64,000 nt of DNA. Origin: Actinernus sp. WN-2022. Taxonomy: Eukaryota > Cnidaria > Anthozoa > Actiniaria > Actinernidae. The stretch lies in NCBI GenBank assembly GCA_030867875.1, contig JAOWCC010001634.1:53602021-53666020 (forward strand). The letters are read 5' to 3'. Every line of letters starts with the position of its first letter. The first letter of the stretch is position 1. The position numbers and the translations under genes were made by a program. Of this stretch, positions 23,594 through 38,073 are shown one piece after another. Below the pieces are notes generated by a model. It was not told the origin of the DNA. It saw only the letters and a program-made list of their open reading frames with translations, and searched no databases.

Positions 23594-26361
23594 ATGGCTA
23601 AGCAGAAATTTCCTTGTGGAATCTGTACGAAATCTGTGAATCAAAATCACAAAGCTGTTTAATGTGGTATTTGCAACTATTGGATTCATATTAAATCATA
23701 GTTAATAGAGTGGAATGGTTAGGAAACCCGGCAAACTTCAAAAGGGCTAACAAAGGCGCTGCGATTTAGGTTGGAAGGGGTAAGACAAACGATTGTGCAC
23801 GATCATAGTTCATTAGCGTTCCCTGAACGACTGAACTCACACGTTTCTATTGGCTGATTGATTAACATGTTGGAATTTCTGTGTTTTGTGCACGGTAGTG
23901 GTTGAAAAAAGCTAACAAAGACATATAACAAAGAAGGTCCCTGAGTTTCCTAACCATTCCACTCTATTAACTATGATTAAATGTAATAATCTCTCATCTA
24001 AAGACTATCGACACCTACAACTAAGTAATGAGGTATGGTTTTGTAAAAAATGTATATGATATATTTCCATTTTCTACATTAGAGGATATCGAATTGTATA
24101 ATCTTAATAACTGTAAACTACCATCTCATTTTGACTTATTGCCTTCTCTTGATATACTATCCAAAATTTCTGGATTACCATTTCTTGATAATTCTGATAT
24201 AGACAACAATATTCCAAATCCAATTAATTCTCGATATTATTACCCTAAGGATTTTGATAATTTAGTCTTATCTCCTGGACAACCACATTTTTCTTTATTT
24301 CACATTAACTTGAATAGCCTTGATGCCCATTTTGATAACCTTCAAGCACTCTTTCCATGTTGGCTTTTCCATTTCAAATAATTGGAATTACAGAGACTAG
24401 AGATCGTATTACCTTAGGATTTAAAAAGAACAATAATTTGGAAGGTTATGATTTGCTTACCCAGCCTTCTAATTCAGCAGCAGGGGGTGTAGCCATTTAT
24501 GCTAGTAAATCACTGGATGTCAGTAAAAGATCTGACCTTAGTATAACCGACAATGATTTTGAGACCATTTGGTTTGAAATTAATAACAAAAAAGCCAACA
24601 ATACTTTGTTGTTGTGCTTACAGACACCTTTCGTCCAATCCGATAAAATTCAGAGAACACCTTGAGTCAATTTTTCACAAAATATCTAGAGAAAATAAGA
24701 ACATATATATTATGGGGGACTTTAACATGAATCTGTTAAATTATGAGAGCCATGTAGAAACCAGTGAATTCTTTAACACAATGACTTCTAATTTCCTTCT
24801 ACCTTATATCCTCCAACCTACTCGAATTACTGACAGAACTGCTACCCTAATAGATAATATATATGCTAATACATTTAATTATAATGCTATCAGTGGTAAT
24901 ATTATTACTAAAATTGCTGATCACCTTCCACAGTTTCTAATTGTAGAAGATTTCAAAATTAATTATAAAAGTTTATATTAATATAAAACTGATTATTCAA
25001 ACTTCGATGCAAATGCCTTTAGCAACAATTTTTGCCTTCTTGATTGGTCATTCCTGAGTAATAATAACTTGGATACTGATTCAAAGTTCGATACATTCTA
25101 CAACAAAATCTCTTCTTATGTTGACCTTCATGCTCCTCGCAGAAAGTTATCAAAGCAAGAAATCAAGTTAAAATCTAAACCCTGGATAACTACAGAAATA
25201 TTGAGAATGATTAAATATAGAGACAAATTATATTCTAAGTTATTTAAAAAACCGAATGACCTTAACCTCACATACTTATTTAAGAAATGTAGAAATCGAG
25301 TTGTTAATGACATTAAAGAGAGCAAAAGGAAGTATTTAGACAATACTTTCTTTCTAATATGACAAATATGAAAAAACTCTGGTCAGGTATCCGATCAATT
25401 ATTAATATTAGTAAATGCAAAATTAGCTCTGTTCCTACATTATTGGAAAATAATAAATCCATTGACAATCCATATGTCAGCAAATATCTTCAATAAGTTT
25501 TTCGTCAACGTTGGTAAATCAACTGATAAAAATATCCCTAAAGGAAATCATAGTGCCTCATTTTACCTTAAAGGTAATTATCCACAGTCATTTTTTTTAT
25601 CACCTGTAGTTCCACTAGAAGTTTCACTAATTATTTCTAAAATGGATAATAGTAAATCTGTTGGGCCAAATAGTATTCCAATTCCCTTATTAAAAATTCT
25701 TAATGATCATATTTCTAAACTATTAGCACTATTAATCAATGATTCCTTTACCTCTGGAATCTTTCCAAGTAAACTAAAAATAGCTAAAGTTACTCCTATT
25801 TTCAAAAAAGGATCAAGACTGGAAAAGTACAATTATAGGCCTATATCAGTTCTATCTATCTTTAGTAAAAGGTTTGAGAAATTAATGCATCAACGTCTTT
25901 ATTAATATCTTGAACAACACAGTATTCTTTATTCCCTTCAGTTTGGGTTCAGAGAGAAGTGTTCAACATCTCATGCTCTTATTAGTATAACTGAATTGAT
26001 ACGAAATTCAATTGACAGCAATGAATATGGATGTGGAATATTTATTGATTTGAAAAAGCTTTTGACACTGTTAATCATTCAATTTTCAGTATTATCTAAA
26101 ATGAATCACTATGGTATAAGAACTGGTTTTTGTCTTATCTTTCTAATAGAGAACAATATGTAACTGTTAATGGCCATAATTCTGTTCCTTTACCAATTAA
26201 TTGTGGAGTGCCCCACGGTTCCGTGTTAGGCCCATTGTTATTTTTGTTATACATTAATGACCTACCAAATGCTTCAAGTTTGCTTAAATTTCATTTATTT
26301 GCTGATGATACTAATATCTATTATTCTTCTAAAAATCTTGAACACCTCCAACAATTAATAA
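23594..26361 (+). pseudogene. LINE protein: PHD-like finger, endonuclease, reverse transcriptase (broken)
   Basis: It starts MAKQKFPCGICTKSV. The finger cysteines continue through CGICNYWIHIK, then, after the MITE, CNN...WFCKKC, a C4HC3-type PHD pattern seen at the N-terminus of some LINE proteins. Next come apurinic-type endonuclease pieces (IGITETRD, GGVAIYASKSL, IYIMGDFNMNL, RTATLIDNIY, ISGNIITKIADHLPQFL) and RT motifs (SVGPNSIPIPLLK, AKVTPIFKKGSRLEKYNYRP, CGVPHGSVLGPLLFLLYIND, LFADDTNIYYSS). The reading frame is broken by several stops and frameshifts (near 23660, 24045, 24380, 24660, 24980, 25360, 25905 and 26060), so it is dead. The protein stops being LINE-like at 26362 and resumes at 38106. 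Confidence 0.9.
23697..23975. mobile_element. 279-bp MITE inserted in the LINE
   Basis: Perfect terminal inverted repeats of about 30 bp (outer part CATAGTTAATAGAGTGGAAT) flanked by a 7-bp direct repeat ATTAAAT (23690-23696 and 23976-23982). Joining the flanks restores the LINE reading IHIKCNN, which confirms the insertion. The interior is non-coding. Confidence 0.93.
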
Positions 26362-26380
26362 ACAAGAAGCTGCACGCAGC

Positions 26381-29300
26381 TTGAACTCCGGCGTATCATT
26401 TACAACGCGGATGCTCTCATACACCTCAGTGCGTGTTTGGCACATTACGAACGCACAATTAGATGCGAAAGTAGGCAGAGACAGTCGATCTGATCTAAAA
26501 CTCCACGAGTTCATTAGAACTCGAGTAAACACAAGTACAACACGAACACAAGTAGCACATGAGTGAACACAAGCGAGGTTAAGTAAGCCAGGATACTCTT
26601 GGATAACATGCACAGATAGCCCAAAAATACTAGGATACAAATGCTGACGAACTGCATGATCTAAAACTCCACACGAGTCAGAACCCGAGTGCACTAGCGA
26701 ATCATAATTTAATTAACAAAACATTATAGTAAAAAAATCAATAATAAAAATTGTGTTATCATCTTAGTTGTTTCGGGTTAACTGTTCTTAGCTTACCCAT
26801 TCACCTGCGTGTTTGGCACTTTATGAACGCACAATCAGTTGTAAAAGTACACACGCACAGCTGTCGATCTGACCTAAAACCCACATGTGTCAGAACACGA
26901 GTGAAGACGAGTGAAGACGAGCGACTTCAAGTAAGCTAGGGCACCCTAGTATAACACAGCAAGCTAAAAACTACTAGGATCCAAATACTATGATGATCTG
27001 ATCTAAAACTCCACATGAGTGCACAGCGGTTCATAATTATCAAAACATTATAATAATAATAAAAAAACATTTAATTGTTTTCTCGTCTTACTTGTTTCGG
27101 GTTACCTGTGTTATCAGTGGGGTACCCGCTTTTTGTATTTTCGGGTTACCAGTATTATCCTAAGCTTGGCTCAGTTATGTCGGGTTACCTGTGTTTTCAG
27201 TAAGGTATTTTCGGGCTACCTGCATTCACATCGTTATTAGTATGCACATAGCCAGATCACTGTTTATAGTACACATGTACAATCACTCAAGACAAATTGG
27301 ATTGGACTATCAGATGCGAAAGTATGCACGCACAGTCGCATCACGAAGCAGCACCAGAGTAACAAGAAGCTGCACGAACTCAAGCCTAAAATCAACTCAA
27401 TGTCTATGCAAAGATGTATCAGAAATATATAAATTGTGCTGTTTATTTTTTCTCTGTTACACGTCTATGAAGAGAAAATCTGAAACCTTTCTCACAACGT
27501 CCGCTCAGACGGCTCAAGTCTATTTTTTACTGGACTAACGGCTCCTAATTGCGAACCATTGTGTTTTCTTTGTGTTGGAGGTCGATATGGTAAAATTTGC
27601 TTTGAATTGAGCCGCCACACAATCTAAATTGATCAGCGGAGAATCGAACTTGAAAACTAATTTTCTCTTCAGACGCGCAACACAGACAAATATAATAGCA
27701 GAACTTATATCTTTAGAATACATGTTTGTTTAGACGTTGTGAACAACACAAGTAGAACACGAGTGAACACGAGTGCACGCAAGTAGAACACAAATAAACA
27801 CGAGCAACCGTCACGTAATAAGCCAGGGTACCCAGGATTACACAGGTAGCCCACAAATACTAGGATCCAAATACCAGTAGGATCTGAAATATAACTCCAC
27901 ACGAGTCAGAACACGAGTGAACATGAGTGCACCAGCGCTTCATGATTTAATTAACAGAAAAGCATAATAATAAAATAATAAAAATTGTGTTATCGGCTTA
28001 GTTGTTTCGGGATATCTGTGGTATCAGTGTGTGTACCGTCTTTGTATTGTCGGGCTATCTGTGTTATCCTAGGGGAACGCCATTATCATGATAATAATAA
28101 AATAATAAACTTAGTTGTGTTGTCCTATTGTTATCAATGCAGTACGGTGACCGGTACGGTACTATACTCTATGTATTTTCCGTCTAACTACAACTAGATT
28201 TATCAGCGGACATTCCAACATGAAAACTCTTTTTTTCTTCAGACGCGCAACACAGAACAATAAAATAGCAGAACTTAATTATGTCTTTTGACGTTGGGTT
28301 GATTTTAGAGTTCAGTTCCCCTTTTACTTCGGCCCGGTTTTTTTTCAAATCAACTTTGACATTGTTCGAAAGCTGAATGAGTTTTTTTTTAATCTATTTG
28401 TCCCGACGAACGTGAACTAACGCCAAAATGTGTGAATGCAAGGCGAGACTGACTTCCGTCTTCCAGTTACTTTGCGTGACCTGGCAAATTAATAAGTTTT
28501 CTATTAGGCTTTCACTATGCGAGCGGATGACCTTTCACCAGTTTCATTCCAGTCTATGGCGGTGCTAGCTAGCTTTTAGTCCAACTTTATACTAATTCTC
28601 TTGATTGGTTATTAGTTTCCTGAAAGAATATATATATATATATATATATATAGACGTAATTTCTAGCAGATTATCCGAGCCCATGAATCAAATTATAGGT
28701 GGGATCGGATAATTTAGGACGATATTTAGGACGAGTTTCTGAAAACAGCAAAGCTATTAAAAGTACAGTGGGGAAATACGTGTCAGGAAGGCCCACAAGA
28801 ATATATATCTTGTCTGGAACATTTACGAAGCCTGAAACGACTTTCTGAAATACCGTTCTGGATATTCGAGTTTACAAATTTAATACAGTACTGGGTTTCC
28901 AGCTAGTGTTTGTTTCGGTTGTTCGTTTCCGATTACATTCGCTCCATTTACTACGCTCTGACTACAAGCACTCTTGTATTTTCAAGTAATTTTCAATAAT
29001 TATGTTCTCAAGTTCCGCAATAATTTATGCTTATATGTTATAAGGTAAGACGAAATACTCTATCGATGTAAATCATGCCAGTTATTTAACTACAATTGGG
29101 TAAAAATCAACAACACAATGTAAGTCAATATACTTCTTCAAATAGGTCCCCTTTAGTTTATTTCTTCAACCAGAAAATGAGTACAGCATTTCAGTTGGTA
29201 TACACTGAAAACATCTGCTTAACTAAGATTTGTAAGAATCTTACCGGATCATGTAAATATTCCGCTTGGCTCAATGAGGGTTTCTGTCGTCAAAGTTGAT

Positions 29301-29829
29301 TTTCCCCCCAGTTTTCCCCATATTAGCAGACATGTATAATATACTGGTTATTCTGTCGTAAAACATGCCTTAGCTGTGTGGTTGAACTTGAACAAGACCT
29401 GACCAAACTTTCAACATCGGTATAGGAATAGATTTCTGACAATGACTCATCGAAATCGATACTCCTCGTCTCGCCTAGTCTGAGAGCTTTGAACTTTCTT
29501 ATCTGAGCGTGCCTGACGAAATCTAACCTTTGATTATAATCGGATACCCGTTTATATCCAAACGTGTTTGTATACACTCAACCTGAGATTGTATTTCGCT
29601 TACGTTTTTAAATGTGCATCAGATCTCTCCAGACAGCGCAGATCGAATGTATTACGTTGTTCATGATTGAGGCAAATTGAGTACTCATGACGTGCGGTAG
29701 CCTTAAACCCTCTAAAGCTCTCTACCAAACATTTATCTTTCTAATAATGCGCATGCCTCCTGCTTTATCGCTCGATCACAGCGTCTCCGACCCACATTGT
29801 TAGCGAAAAAGGTCTGAACTGATCAACAT
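26381..29829 (+). repeat. ~3-kb repeat unit, copy A
   Basis: It begins TTGAACTCCGGCGTAT. Shared internal landmarks are GAACACGAGTGAACA, TACTAGGATCCAAATACTA, GGGTTACCTGTGTTATC, AACAAGAAGCTGCACG (27366) and GCGCATGCCTCCTGCTTTAT (29749). It contains a (TA)n run at 28628-28652. Sub-blocks are themselves repeated inside the unit (for example the CGAGTGAACA...GGATCCAAATACTA block near 26880, 27740). Confidence 0.8.
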
Positions 29830-32664
29830 TTGAACTCCGGCGTATTTTGTGTAATGTGGACTATCTCAGATACTGCGTGTTTGCCAATTACAACGCACAA
29901 TCAGATGCGAAAGTACGCACACACAGTTGATCTCATCTAAAACGAGTCAGAACACGAGTGAACAAAAGTAGAACACGAGCGACTTAAAGTAAGCCAGGGT
30001 AACACAGGTAGCCCAAATATACTAGGGTCCAAATACTAAGATGATCTGTTCTAAAACTACACATGAATCAGGACATGAGCGAACTCAAGTGCACAGCGGT
30101 TCATAATTTAATTAACAAAAAATATAATAAACAAATATAGTTATAATTGTTTTATCGTCTTAGTTGTCTCGGGTTACCTGTATTTTCAGTGCGATACCCT
30201 ATTTTTGTATTTCCGGGCTACCTGTGTTATTCTAGCTTAGCTTAGTTGTGTCGGGTTACTTGTGTTTTAAGTAAGGTACCCTCTCTTTGTATTTTCGGGC
30301 TACTTGTGTTCACATCGTTATTAGCATGCACACAGCCAGATCACTGTTAGTACACACGCAAAATCTGTTAAATTGGATTGGACAATCAGATGCGAAAGTA
30401 TGCACGCACAGTCGCGTCACGTAGCAGCGCCAGAGTAACAAGAAGCTGCACGCACAACCTTTAAAGAGGAACTAAAGCCTAAAATCAATTCAATATCTAT
30501 GCAAAGATGTATTCGAAATAAATAAATTGTGCTATTTAATTTTTCTATGTTACGCGTCTTAATGAAGAGAAAAGCTGAAACCTTCCTCACAGCCTCCGCT
30601 CAGATGGCTCACATCTTTTTTTTTTGCTGGAGTAACGGCTCCTAATTGCGAACCATTGTGATTTCTTCAATATGGGGACATTTGCTTTGAATTGAGCCAC
30701 CACACAATCTAAATTTATCAGCCGAGAATCGAACTTGAAAACTAATTTTCTCTGCAAAGTCGCGCAACACAGAAAAATATAATAGCAAAACTTATATCTT
30801 TAGAATACATCTTTGTTTAGACGTTGTGAACACAAATAGAACACGAATGCACGCAAGTAGAATATGGATAAACACGAGCAACTTCACGTAAGCTAGGGTA
30901 CCTAGGATAGCACCGGTAGCCCAAAAATACTAGGATCCAAATACTAGTAGGATCTGAAATATAACTCCACACGAGTCAGACCAGGAGTGAACATGAGTAC
31001 ACTAGCGCTTCATTTAATTAATACAAAACATAATAATAATAACATAATATAAATTGTGTTATCGGCTTAGTTGTTTCGGGTTACCTGTGGTATCAGTGTG
31101 TGTCGTCTTTGTAGGTTCGGGTTACCTGTGTTATCCTATTGTTATCAATGCGGTACGGTACTATATATACTCTATGTATTTTCGGGCTATCTGTGTTATC
31201 TAGGGGAGCGCAATAAATTGTTGTAACATGGCTCACTTTCGGTGGCCGTCCGCATGTCTTGGCCTTTTAGACATGTCTCGTTCCAGTCTGCGACCGCGCG
31301 AAGCGTGTTACATAGTGCGATGTTGATCAGTTGGATGTTGAGTGCCAACTTCAATTGGCAGAGGTTTCTAGTACTTCGAGCTATCAATTGGTCAGGAGTC
31401 TATGCTCTTTGTGATGCTGAGGTTTTTTGGCCATCAGAAAGTATATTTAACTTACTTTTCGTACAGTGTTTGGACGAGATTGACCGATATTAGATTTTAC
31501 GCAAAATTGTCAATGTCATTAATGTTGTACATCTAGAACAGAACATTTGACCAAATGTTTTCAATTTTGTTCTTCGCATAGTCAGCATCTCTGTTTGCTG
31601 CCGTATAAAAATTAGACACTTTCAATCAATATTTCTGGTTCAAAAGTTTCGAAAACTAAGACATAGTGTAGCGCGTTTAACGCTAGAAAGTTCAGCAGTC
31701 CGGAAGTCTGTGAAATGACTAGCGACTTTGAATATTCTTTAGACTGTTTTCCTTTAAACGATATCCAGTCTCCAAGTCGGTTTTCCAAAACGATTTTCTA
31801 GTTCTGTTTACAATTATACAGTTATCCAACTCCAATACGATTTGATCTCCCGATAAACCCGCAGGGGTAGCCAGAAGGCACTCTGTCCAACATCCTGCCA
31901 CAACGCCGGTGAGGTCCGCAAATGAGCACTTCCAAAACATACCAAATGTCAGTTGAGAAAACAATCTTACGAGTTTGCAAGAAATGTCCGGCAGTCAGCC
32001 TTAGTTTTTTTAATTAACCAGCAATTTTGCATATAGAACGCAAGAGACTGCTTGTAAAAATGTGACCTCGTTACCAGACATGTTTTGACTTGTTCTAGAC
32101 TAGGAAAACACAATTAATTGATAAAATAACAAACGCCCTGTCCTGTCATTCACTTTGATTAGTTATCAGCCGACAAGACGGACAAGTTATCTCGAGTTGT
32201 CTCATACAGCTGACCCCGTTATCTAAACGTGTTTGCATACACTTAACTTGAGATTGTATTTCGCTTATGCTATTAGATCTGTTCAGGCAGCGCAGATCGA
32301 ATGTATTACGTTGTTCGTGTATTTTTACAGTTCTTTACAAGAATCATAGGATTAGAAAGTAGTTAAAAAGAACTGATAGCGCCTCAAAGTCTCACGCTTT
32401 GCTCATTCCACATTCCCGTAGTGGTAATTATTCTGTGATGATTTTATGTGATGTAAACAGCGTTAAATAAATCTATAACGTTTAATGCGCATGCCTCCTG
32501 CTTTATCGCTCGATCACAGCGTCTCCGATCCACATTGTTAGCGGCAAAGGTCTGATCTGATCAACTTCTGTCGCCGATAGAACAACAAAAAAATTATAAT
32601 AAAAATATAAAATAGATAAATGATGAAGGCTTAAAGTAAGTAACAACAAGAAGCTGCACACAGC
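29830..32664 (+). repeat. ~3-kb repeat unit, copy B
   Basis: Same order of landmarks as copy A: TTGAACTCCGGCGTAT at 29830, AACAAGAAGCTGCACG at 30437, GCGCATGCCTCCTGCTTTAT at 32487. It is about 600 bp shorter. No gene seen. Confidence 0.8.
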
Positions 32665-35600
32665 TTGAACTCCGGCGTATTTTTGGTAACGCGGACTATA
32701 TCGGATACTGGGTGTTTGCCAATTATAACGCACAAGCAGATGCGAATGTACGCACTCACAGTTGATATCATCTAAAACGAGTCAGAACACGAGTGAACAA
32801 AAGTAGAACACGAGCGACTTAATGTAAGCCAGGGTACCCTATGATTACACAGGTAGCCCAAAAATACTAGGATCCAAATACTAAGATGATCTGTTCTAAA
32901 ACTCCACATGAGTCAGGACATGAGTGAACACGAGTGCACAGCGGTTTATAATTTAATTATCAATAAAACATAATAAACAAATATAATTATAATTGTCTTA
33001 TCGGGTTACCTGTGTTATCAGTGCGGTACCCTATTTTTGTATTTCCGGGCTACCTGTGTTATTCTAGCTTGGCTTAGTTGTGTCGAGTTACTTGTGTTTT
33101 AAGTAAGGTACCCTCTCTTTGTATTTTCGGACTACTTGTATTCACATCGTTATTAGCATGCACACAGCCATATCACTGTTAGTACACACGCACAATCAGT
33201 CAAATTGGATTGCACAATCAGATGCGAAAGTAAACACGCACAGTCGCATCACGTAGCAGCCCCAGAGGAACAAGAAGCTGCACGCACCTTTAAATAGGAA
33301 CTAAAGCCTAAAATCAATTTAATATATATTCGAAATAAATACATTGTGCTATTTAATTTTTCTACGTTACCCGTCTATGAAGAGAAAAGCTGAAACCTTC
33401 CTCGCAGCCTCCGCTCAGACGGTTCAAGTCTGTGTTTTTTTGCTGAACTAACGGCTCCTAATTACCAACCACTGTGTTTTCTTCAATATGGTGAAATTTG
33501 CTTTGAATTGAGCCACCACACAATCTAAATTGATCAGCGGAGAATCGAACTTGAAAACTAACTTGAAAACTAATTTTCTCTTCAGACACATATAATAGCA
33601 GAAGTTATATATTTAGAATACATGTTTCTTTAGATGTTGTGAACATAAGTAGAACACGAGTGAATACGAGTGCACGCAAGTAAAACAGGAATCAACACGG
33701 GCAACTTCATGTAAGCCAGGGTACCTAGCATTACACAGGTAGCCCAAACATACTAGGATCCAAATACTAGTAGGATCTGAAATATAACTCCACGATTCAG
33801 AACACGAGTGAACATGAGTGCACTAGCGCTTTATGATTTAATTAACACATAATCAGAATCAGAATAAAATAATAAAAATGGTGGTATCGGCTTAGTTGTT
33901 TCGGGATATCTGTGGTATCAGTGTGTGCCGTGGTACCTGTGTTCTATTGTTATCAATGCGGTACATTACTATACTCTATGTATTGTCGGGCTATCTGTGT
34001 TATCCGTCTTTGTATTTTCGGGGTACCTGTGTTGTCCTTTGTTATCATTGCAGAACGGTGACCGGGCTAACTACAATCTAGATTTATCAGTGGACATTCG
34101 AACATGAAAACTAATTTTCTCTTCAAAGACGCGCAACACAGAAACATAAAATAGCAGTACATAATGATGTCTTTTGAATACATCTTTGTATAGACGTTGA
34201 CATTGTTCGAAAGCTGAATCATTGTTTTTTTTATCTATTTGTACCGACGAACGTGAACTAACGATTAATAAGTTTTCTATTAGGCTTTCACTATGAGAGC
34301 GGATGACCTTTCACCAGTCTCGTTCCAGTCTATGGCGGTGCTACTAACCGTACTAAAAGACGTCGAATAAATCTAGCTTTTACTCCAACTTTATACTAAT
34401 GCTCTTGATTGGTTATTAGTTTCCTGAAAGAAGTATATATATATAGAGAGACGTAATTTCTAGCAGATTACCCGAGCCCATGAATCAAATTATAGGTGGG
34501 ATCGGATAATTTACATGTAGGACGATATCGAGGTTCTGAAAACAGCAAAACTATTAATTCGAAAGCACAGTGGGGAAATACGTGTCAGGAAGGCCCACAA
34601 GAATATATATCTTGTCTGGAACATTTACAAAGCCTGAAACGACTTTCTAAAATACCGTTCTGGATATTCGAGTTTAACACTAGAATTAAAAGAACTAAGA
34701 GAATCAATAGACCTCATTTCCAGTAGTAACGAGTTCCATAAAATAGGAGCAGATACCAAAAAAGTCCGGAGCCAGATTTCATATGCTTTGCAATTTGTCT
34801 TCCAACTTAATTCGCTCACTCGGTTTCCACTTGAACACCTAAACTATTGAACTAAATATACGATATAGTTAAATGACAAGTCTCAAACTACATGTCGGAC
34901 CGAAGTAGTTTACTGGCAAGTTTAGCTCGACGGTACTGTGTGCAGTTTTCGCACACTAGATCTAGACAGCTAGTACAAAGCACAAACTCCTCCATGTCCG
35001 CTCTGTTAACGCCGATTACTATTTATCGTATGGTTTCCAATCTTCCAACTTATTGCGCTCGCAATCTCCACTAGAACACCTAAACTAAACTAAATATACG
35101 ATATAGGCATATGACAAGACTCAAACTACATCTCAGACTCGGATAAGGGAAAACTTAGCTGATGCAGTACAATATAAAGCTAAAATTCCTGTTCGTTCGA
35201 CGCAGTTCCGTTCAATACAATGTAAATTAATTATTACGAGTCGATAAACGTCTTTAAAAAGGTCTCCTTTAGTTTATTTCTTCAGCCAGAAAACGAGTAC
35301 AGCATTCGGGTATACACTAAAAACATCTTACCGGCAGAATTTGTACGTGGTTATCAAGCTCAATGAGGGTTTCCTCAGTTTTCTTTCAGTATCTTAATCC
35401 AGTAGAGAGACTCTTTGGCTAGCTGTGTAGTTGACCTGACCCAAACTGTCAACAGTTTCACCATTGACTGATTGCCTAATTTTACGGCCGGGAATAGATT
35501 TCTGAGAATGACTAATCGATCTATATCTCCTTGTCTCGTCTTGTCTGAGAGCTTTGAACTTTCTTATCTGAGCGCGCCTGACGAAATCTAACCTGAGATT

Positions 35601-36010
35601 ATAATTCGATACCTTTTATGTCTAATCCTGTTTGGATACACTTAAGCTGATATTGTATTTCGCTCACGTTTTTAATTGTGCATTAGATCTGTTCAGACAG
35701 AGCAGATCGAATGTATTACGTTGTTGGTGTATTTTTAGGTCTATAACAGTTCCTTTACAAGAATCATAAGATTAAAAAGTAGTTAAAAAGAACTGTAGGG
35801 CCTCGAAGTCTCACGCGTTGCTCATTTTACATTCCCACAGTGGTAATTATACGGCGATAATATTATGCGATGTAAACAGTGTCTAATAAATCTATAACGT
35901 TTAATGCGCATGCCTCCTGCTTTATCGCTCGATCACAAGCGTCTCCGACCCACATTGTTAGCAGCAAAGGTCTGAACTGATCAACTTCTGTAGACGATAG
36001 GAGAATAATA
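32665..36010 (+). repeat. ~3-kb repeat unit, copy C
   Basis: TTGAACTCCGGCGTAT at 32665, AACAAGAAGCTGCACG at 33270, GCGCATGCCTCCTGCTTTAT at 35906. It shares a segment with copy A that copy B lacks (34200-34680 against 28350-28870). Confidence 0.8.
34660..34819 (-). pseudogene. LINE C-terminal fragment inside copy C
   Basis: The minus strand reads APILWNSLLLEMRSIDSLSS, the typical end of jockey/CR1-like LINE proteins (LWNSLP-x-x-x-R). A related piece lies at 36600-36690 in copy D. Both are short, decayed relics. Confidence 0.65.
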
Positions 36011-36038
36011 AAAAAAAAAAGACAGACTGCATTTTAAG

Positions 36039-36125
36039 ACTCCGGCTGCTGCCATAGCAGCGCCGGAGTAAAAAGACACAGACTGCATTTTAAGACTCCG
36101 GCTGCTGCCATAGCAGCGCCGGAGT
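36039..36125. repeat. Two tandem CTCCGGC hairpins (56-bp period)
   Basis: ACTCCGGCTGCTGCCATAGC AGCGCCGGAGT (31 bp, self-complementary apart from small loops) occurs at 36039-36069 and 36095-36125, each preceded by CAGACTGCATTTTAAG. A third copy is at the right edge of the insertion. Confidence 0.9.
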
Positions 36126-36599
36126 AATAAGTGCAAAATATATGCCCTCTGTTTTTTTCGGGCTACCTGTGTTATCCTTGTGCAAACGAAACAACTATGA
36201 AACTGTTGATTGCTGAAGAGATCGAGTGCCACTACATGGCAATTAAAATCAGCAAATTGCCAGTTGAGCAAACCTTATGAGTTTGCTTAACCGTTCTGAG
36301 TTTCTTTATCAACGGCCGCATAAATATAAGCTAATATATAATAATAATAATCGATTTATGTAGCGCTATTCCCTAAAGTCCTATAGCGCTTTACAATACA
36401 ACAAGTATTAAAAACTAACTTACTAAAAATTGTTACGCAATAATACAGATACTGTAACGTATCGTTTTACAAGTAATTCCCTATTTTATACCAAAAAGAA
36501 AATTGAATAATAATAACAATAATAATAATGGCTTAAATACTTGGCAACATATAATATACCAAAAGCTTTGAATTAAAAGGTCTTGTTTTAACACTAGAA

Positions 36600-36700
36600 T
36601 TAAAAGAACTAAGACAATCAATCCCGGGGAATCAATAGACCTCATTTCCAGTGGTAATGAGTTCCATAAAATAGGAGCAGATACCGAAAAAGCCCGGAGT
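36600..36700 (-). pseudogene. LINE C-terminal fragment inside copy D
   Basis: The DNA is close to 34675-34760 (CATTTCCAGTGGTAATGAGT). On the minus strand it encodes the same LWNSLPLEMRSIDS motif, with a small insertion. A relic only. Confidence 0.6.
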
Positions 36701-38073
36701 CCATGCTTTCAACTGATACTTCGGGACCTTGAGTAAATGTTGATTTGCCGAGCGTAGCTTCTGGACTTGTCGAACTATAGTAGCTTGTCGAAGTAAAATG
36801 CTCTCGTTGTTTATTTGTTTCATGAAAGAAGTAGACATGCGCTTTGGGTAACGAATTTCATTATTTCTAGCGGATTAAAAACACAATCGAACCCATGAAT
36901 TTTCCCCGGAAGCTTCGAATATGATTTGACCTCGGCAGGAAGCCAGTGTATTCTTGAACGAGTGGGACTTTTCACAACCACGCTTGGTAGTTTGAAATGT
37001 ACTCGACATCACAGACACATAGACTTTAAAACAGAGCGATAATTAAAATAAAAGAACGAAAAGCACATTAACAGACTATAGAATCCTCGTAAGTCTTGCA
37101 ACGATACTGAAACACGATCCCGTAAATTTTGAATGAGTAAGTCTATTTGCGTCTTGACAACACAGTGACAAGTCTTGAATAAAATCCCGTTCGTTAAGTC
37201 TAGAGTTTTAACTTAATTGAGGTCTGGCACACAATCTTGGCCCGTAGATAATTCCAATTTGTATCCTTTGTCGTGAAACTGTCGGCAGAGTCCGCTGCAA
37301 GTGGGTGGACAATCTTTAGAGAATTCTGTGTGCCACCGGGCCGACGCACGACTGCATAAACTAAATTATGCAAAGGTCTGCGGGTCGATCTGATATCCCT
37401 TGAAGCCTTGAAGAAACATACTTGTCATCTAGAATCCAGAACAACACTTCTATTGAACTTGCAATGAAACGAAGTCTAGAGTCTTGACAACACAGTGAAA
37501 AGTCTAAAAAGGAAGCCTTCGTTATTAAAGTCTGGAGTCTGGAACTGGACTTACAATGGAACAAGATATGACAGACCATAGCGGCATGTAACGCAACGTC
37601 GAATCAAATATTATAATATTAGCGCTGCCCAAAATAAACCAATTGTTATCTGTGGATTGATCACGTTTAGTCTAATTGCTTGATCCTGCTATCTGCAGTG
37701 TGCCTAGAACATCTAACCTCAGATTGTATTTCAATACCTAAGTGTTTCAAGTTTATCAATTACTTATGCGGTCCTAGACTAGAAGGCGCCGTAGTTTCGC
37801 CTGAGTCAACAATACTTCATCCATATTAATAATTCGGTTAGAGAGAATATAGAGGCAAATTAACTACTTCATGACGTGACGGTAGCCTTAAACCCTCTAA
37901 AACTCTTTACTGAACATTTATCTTTCAACTAATGCGCATGCCTCTTGCTTTATCGCTCGATCACAGCATCTCCGACCCACATTGTGAGCGGCAAAGGTCA
38001 GAACTGATCAAAAATTTTACAGCAAACATTAATAATAATAAAAAAAATTAAAAGACACAGACTGCATTTTAAG

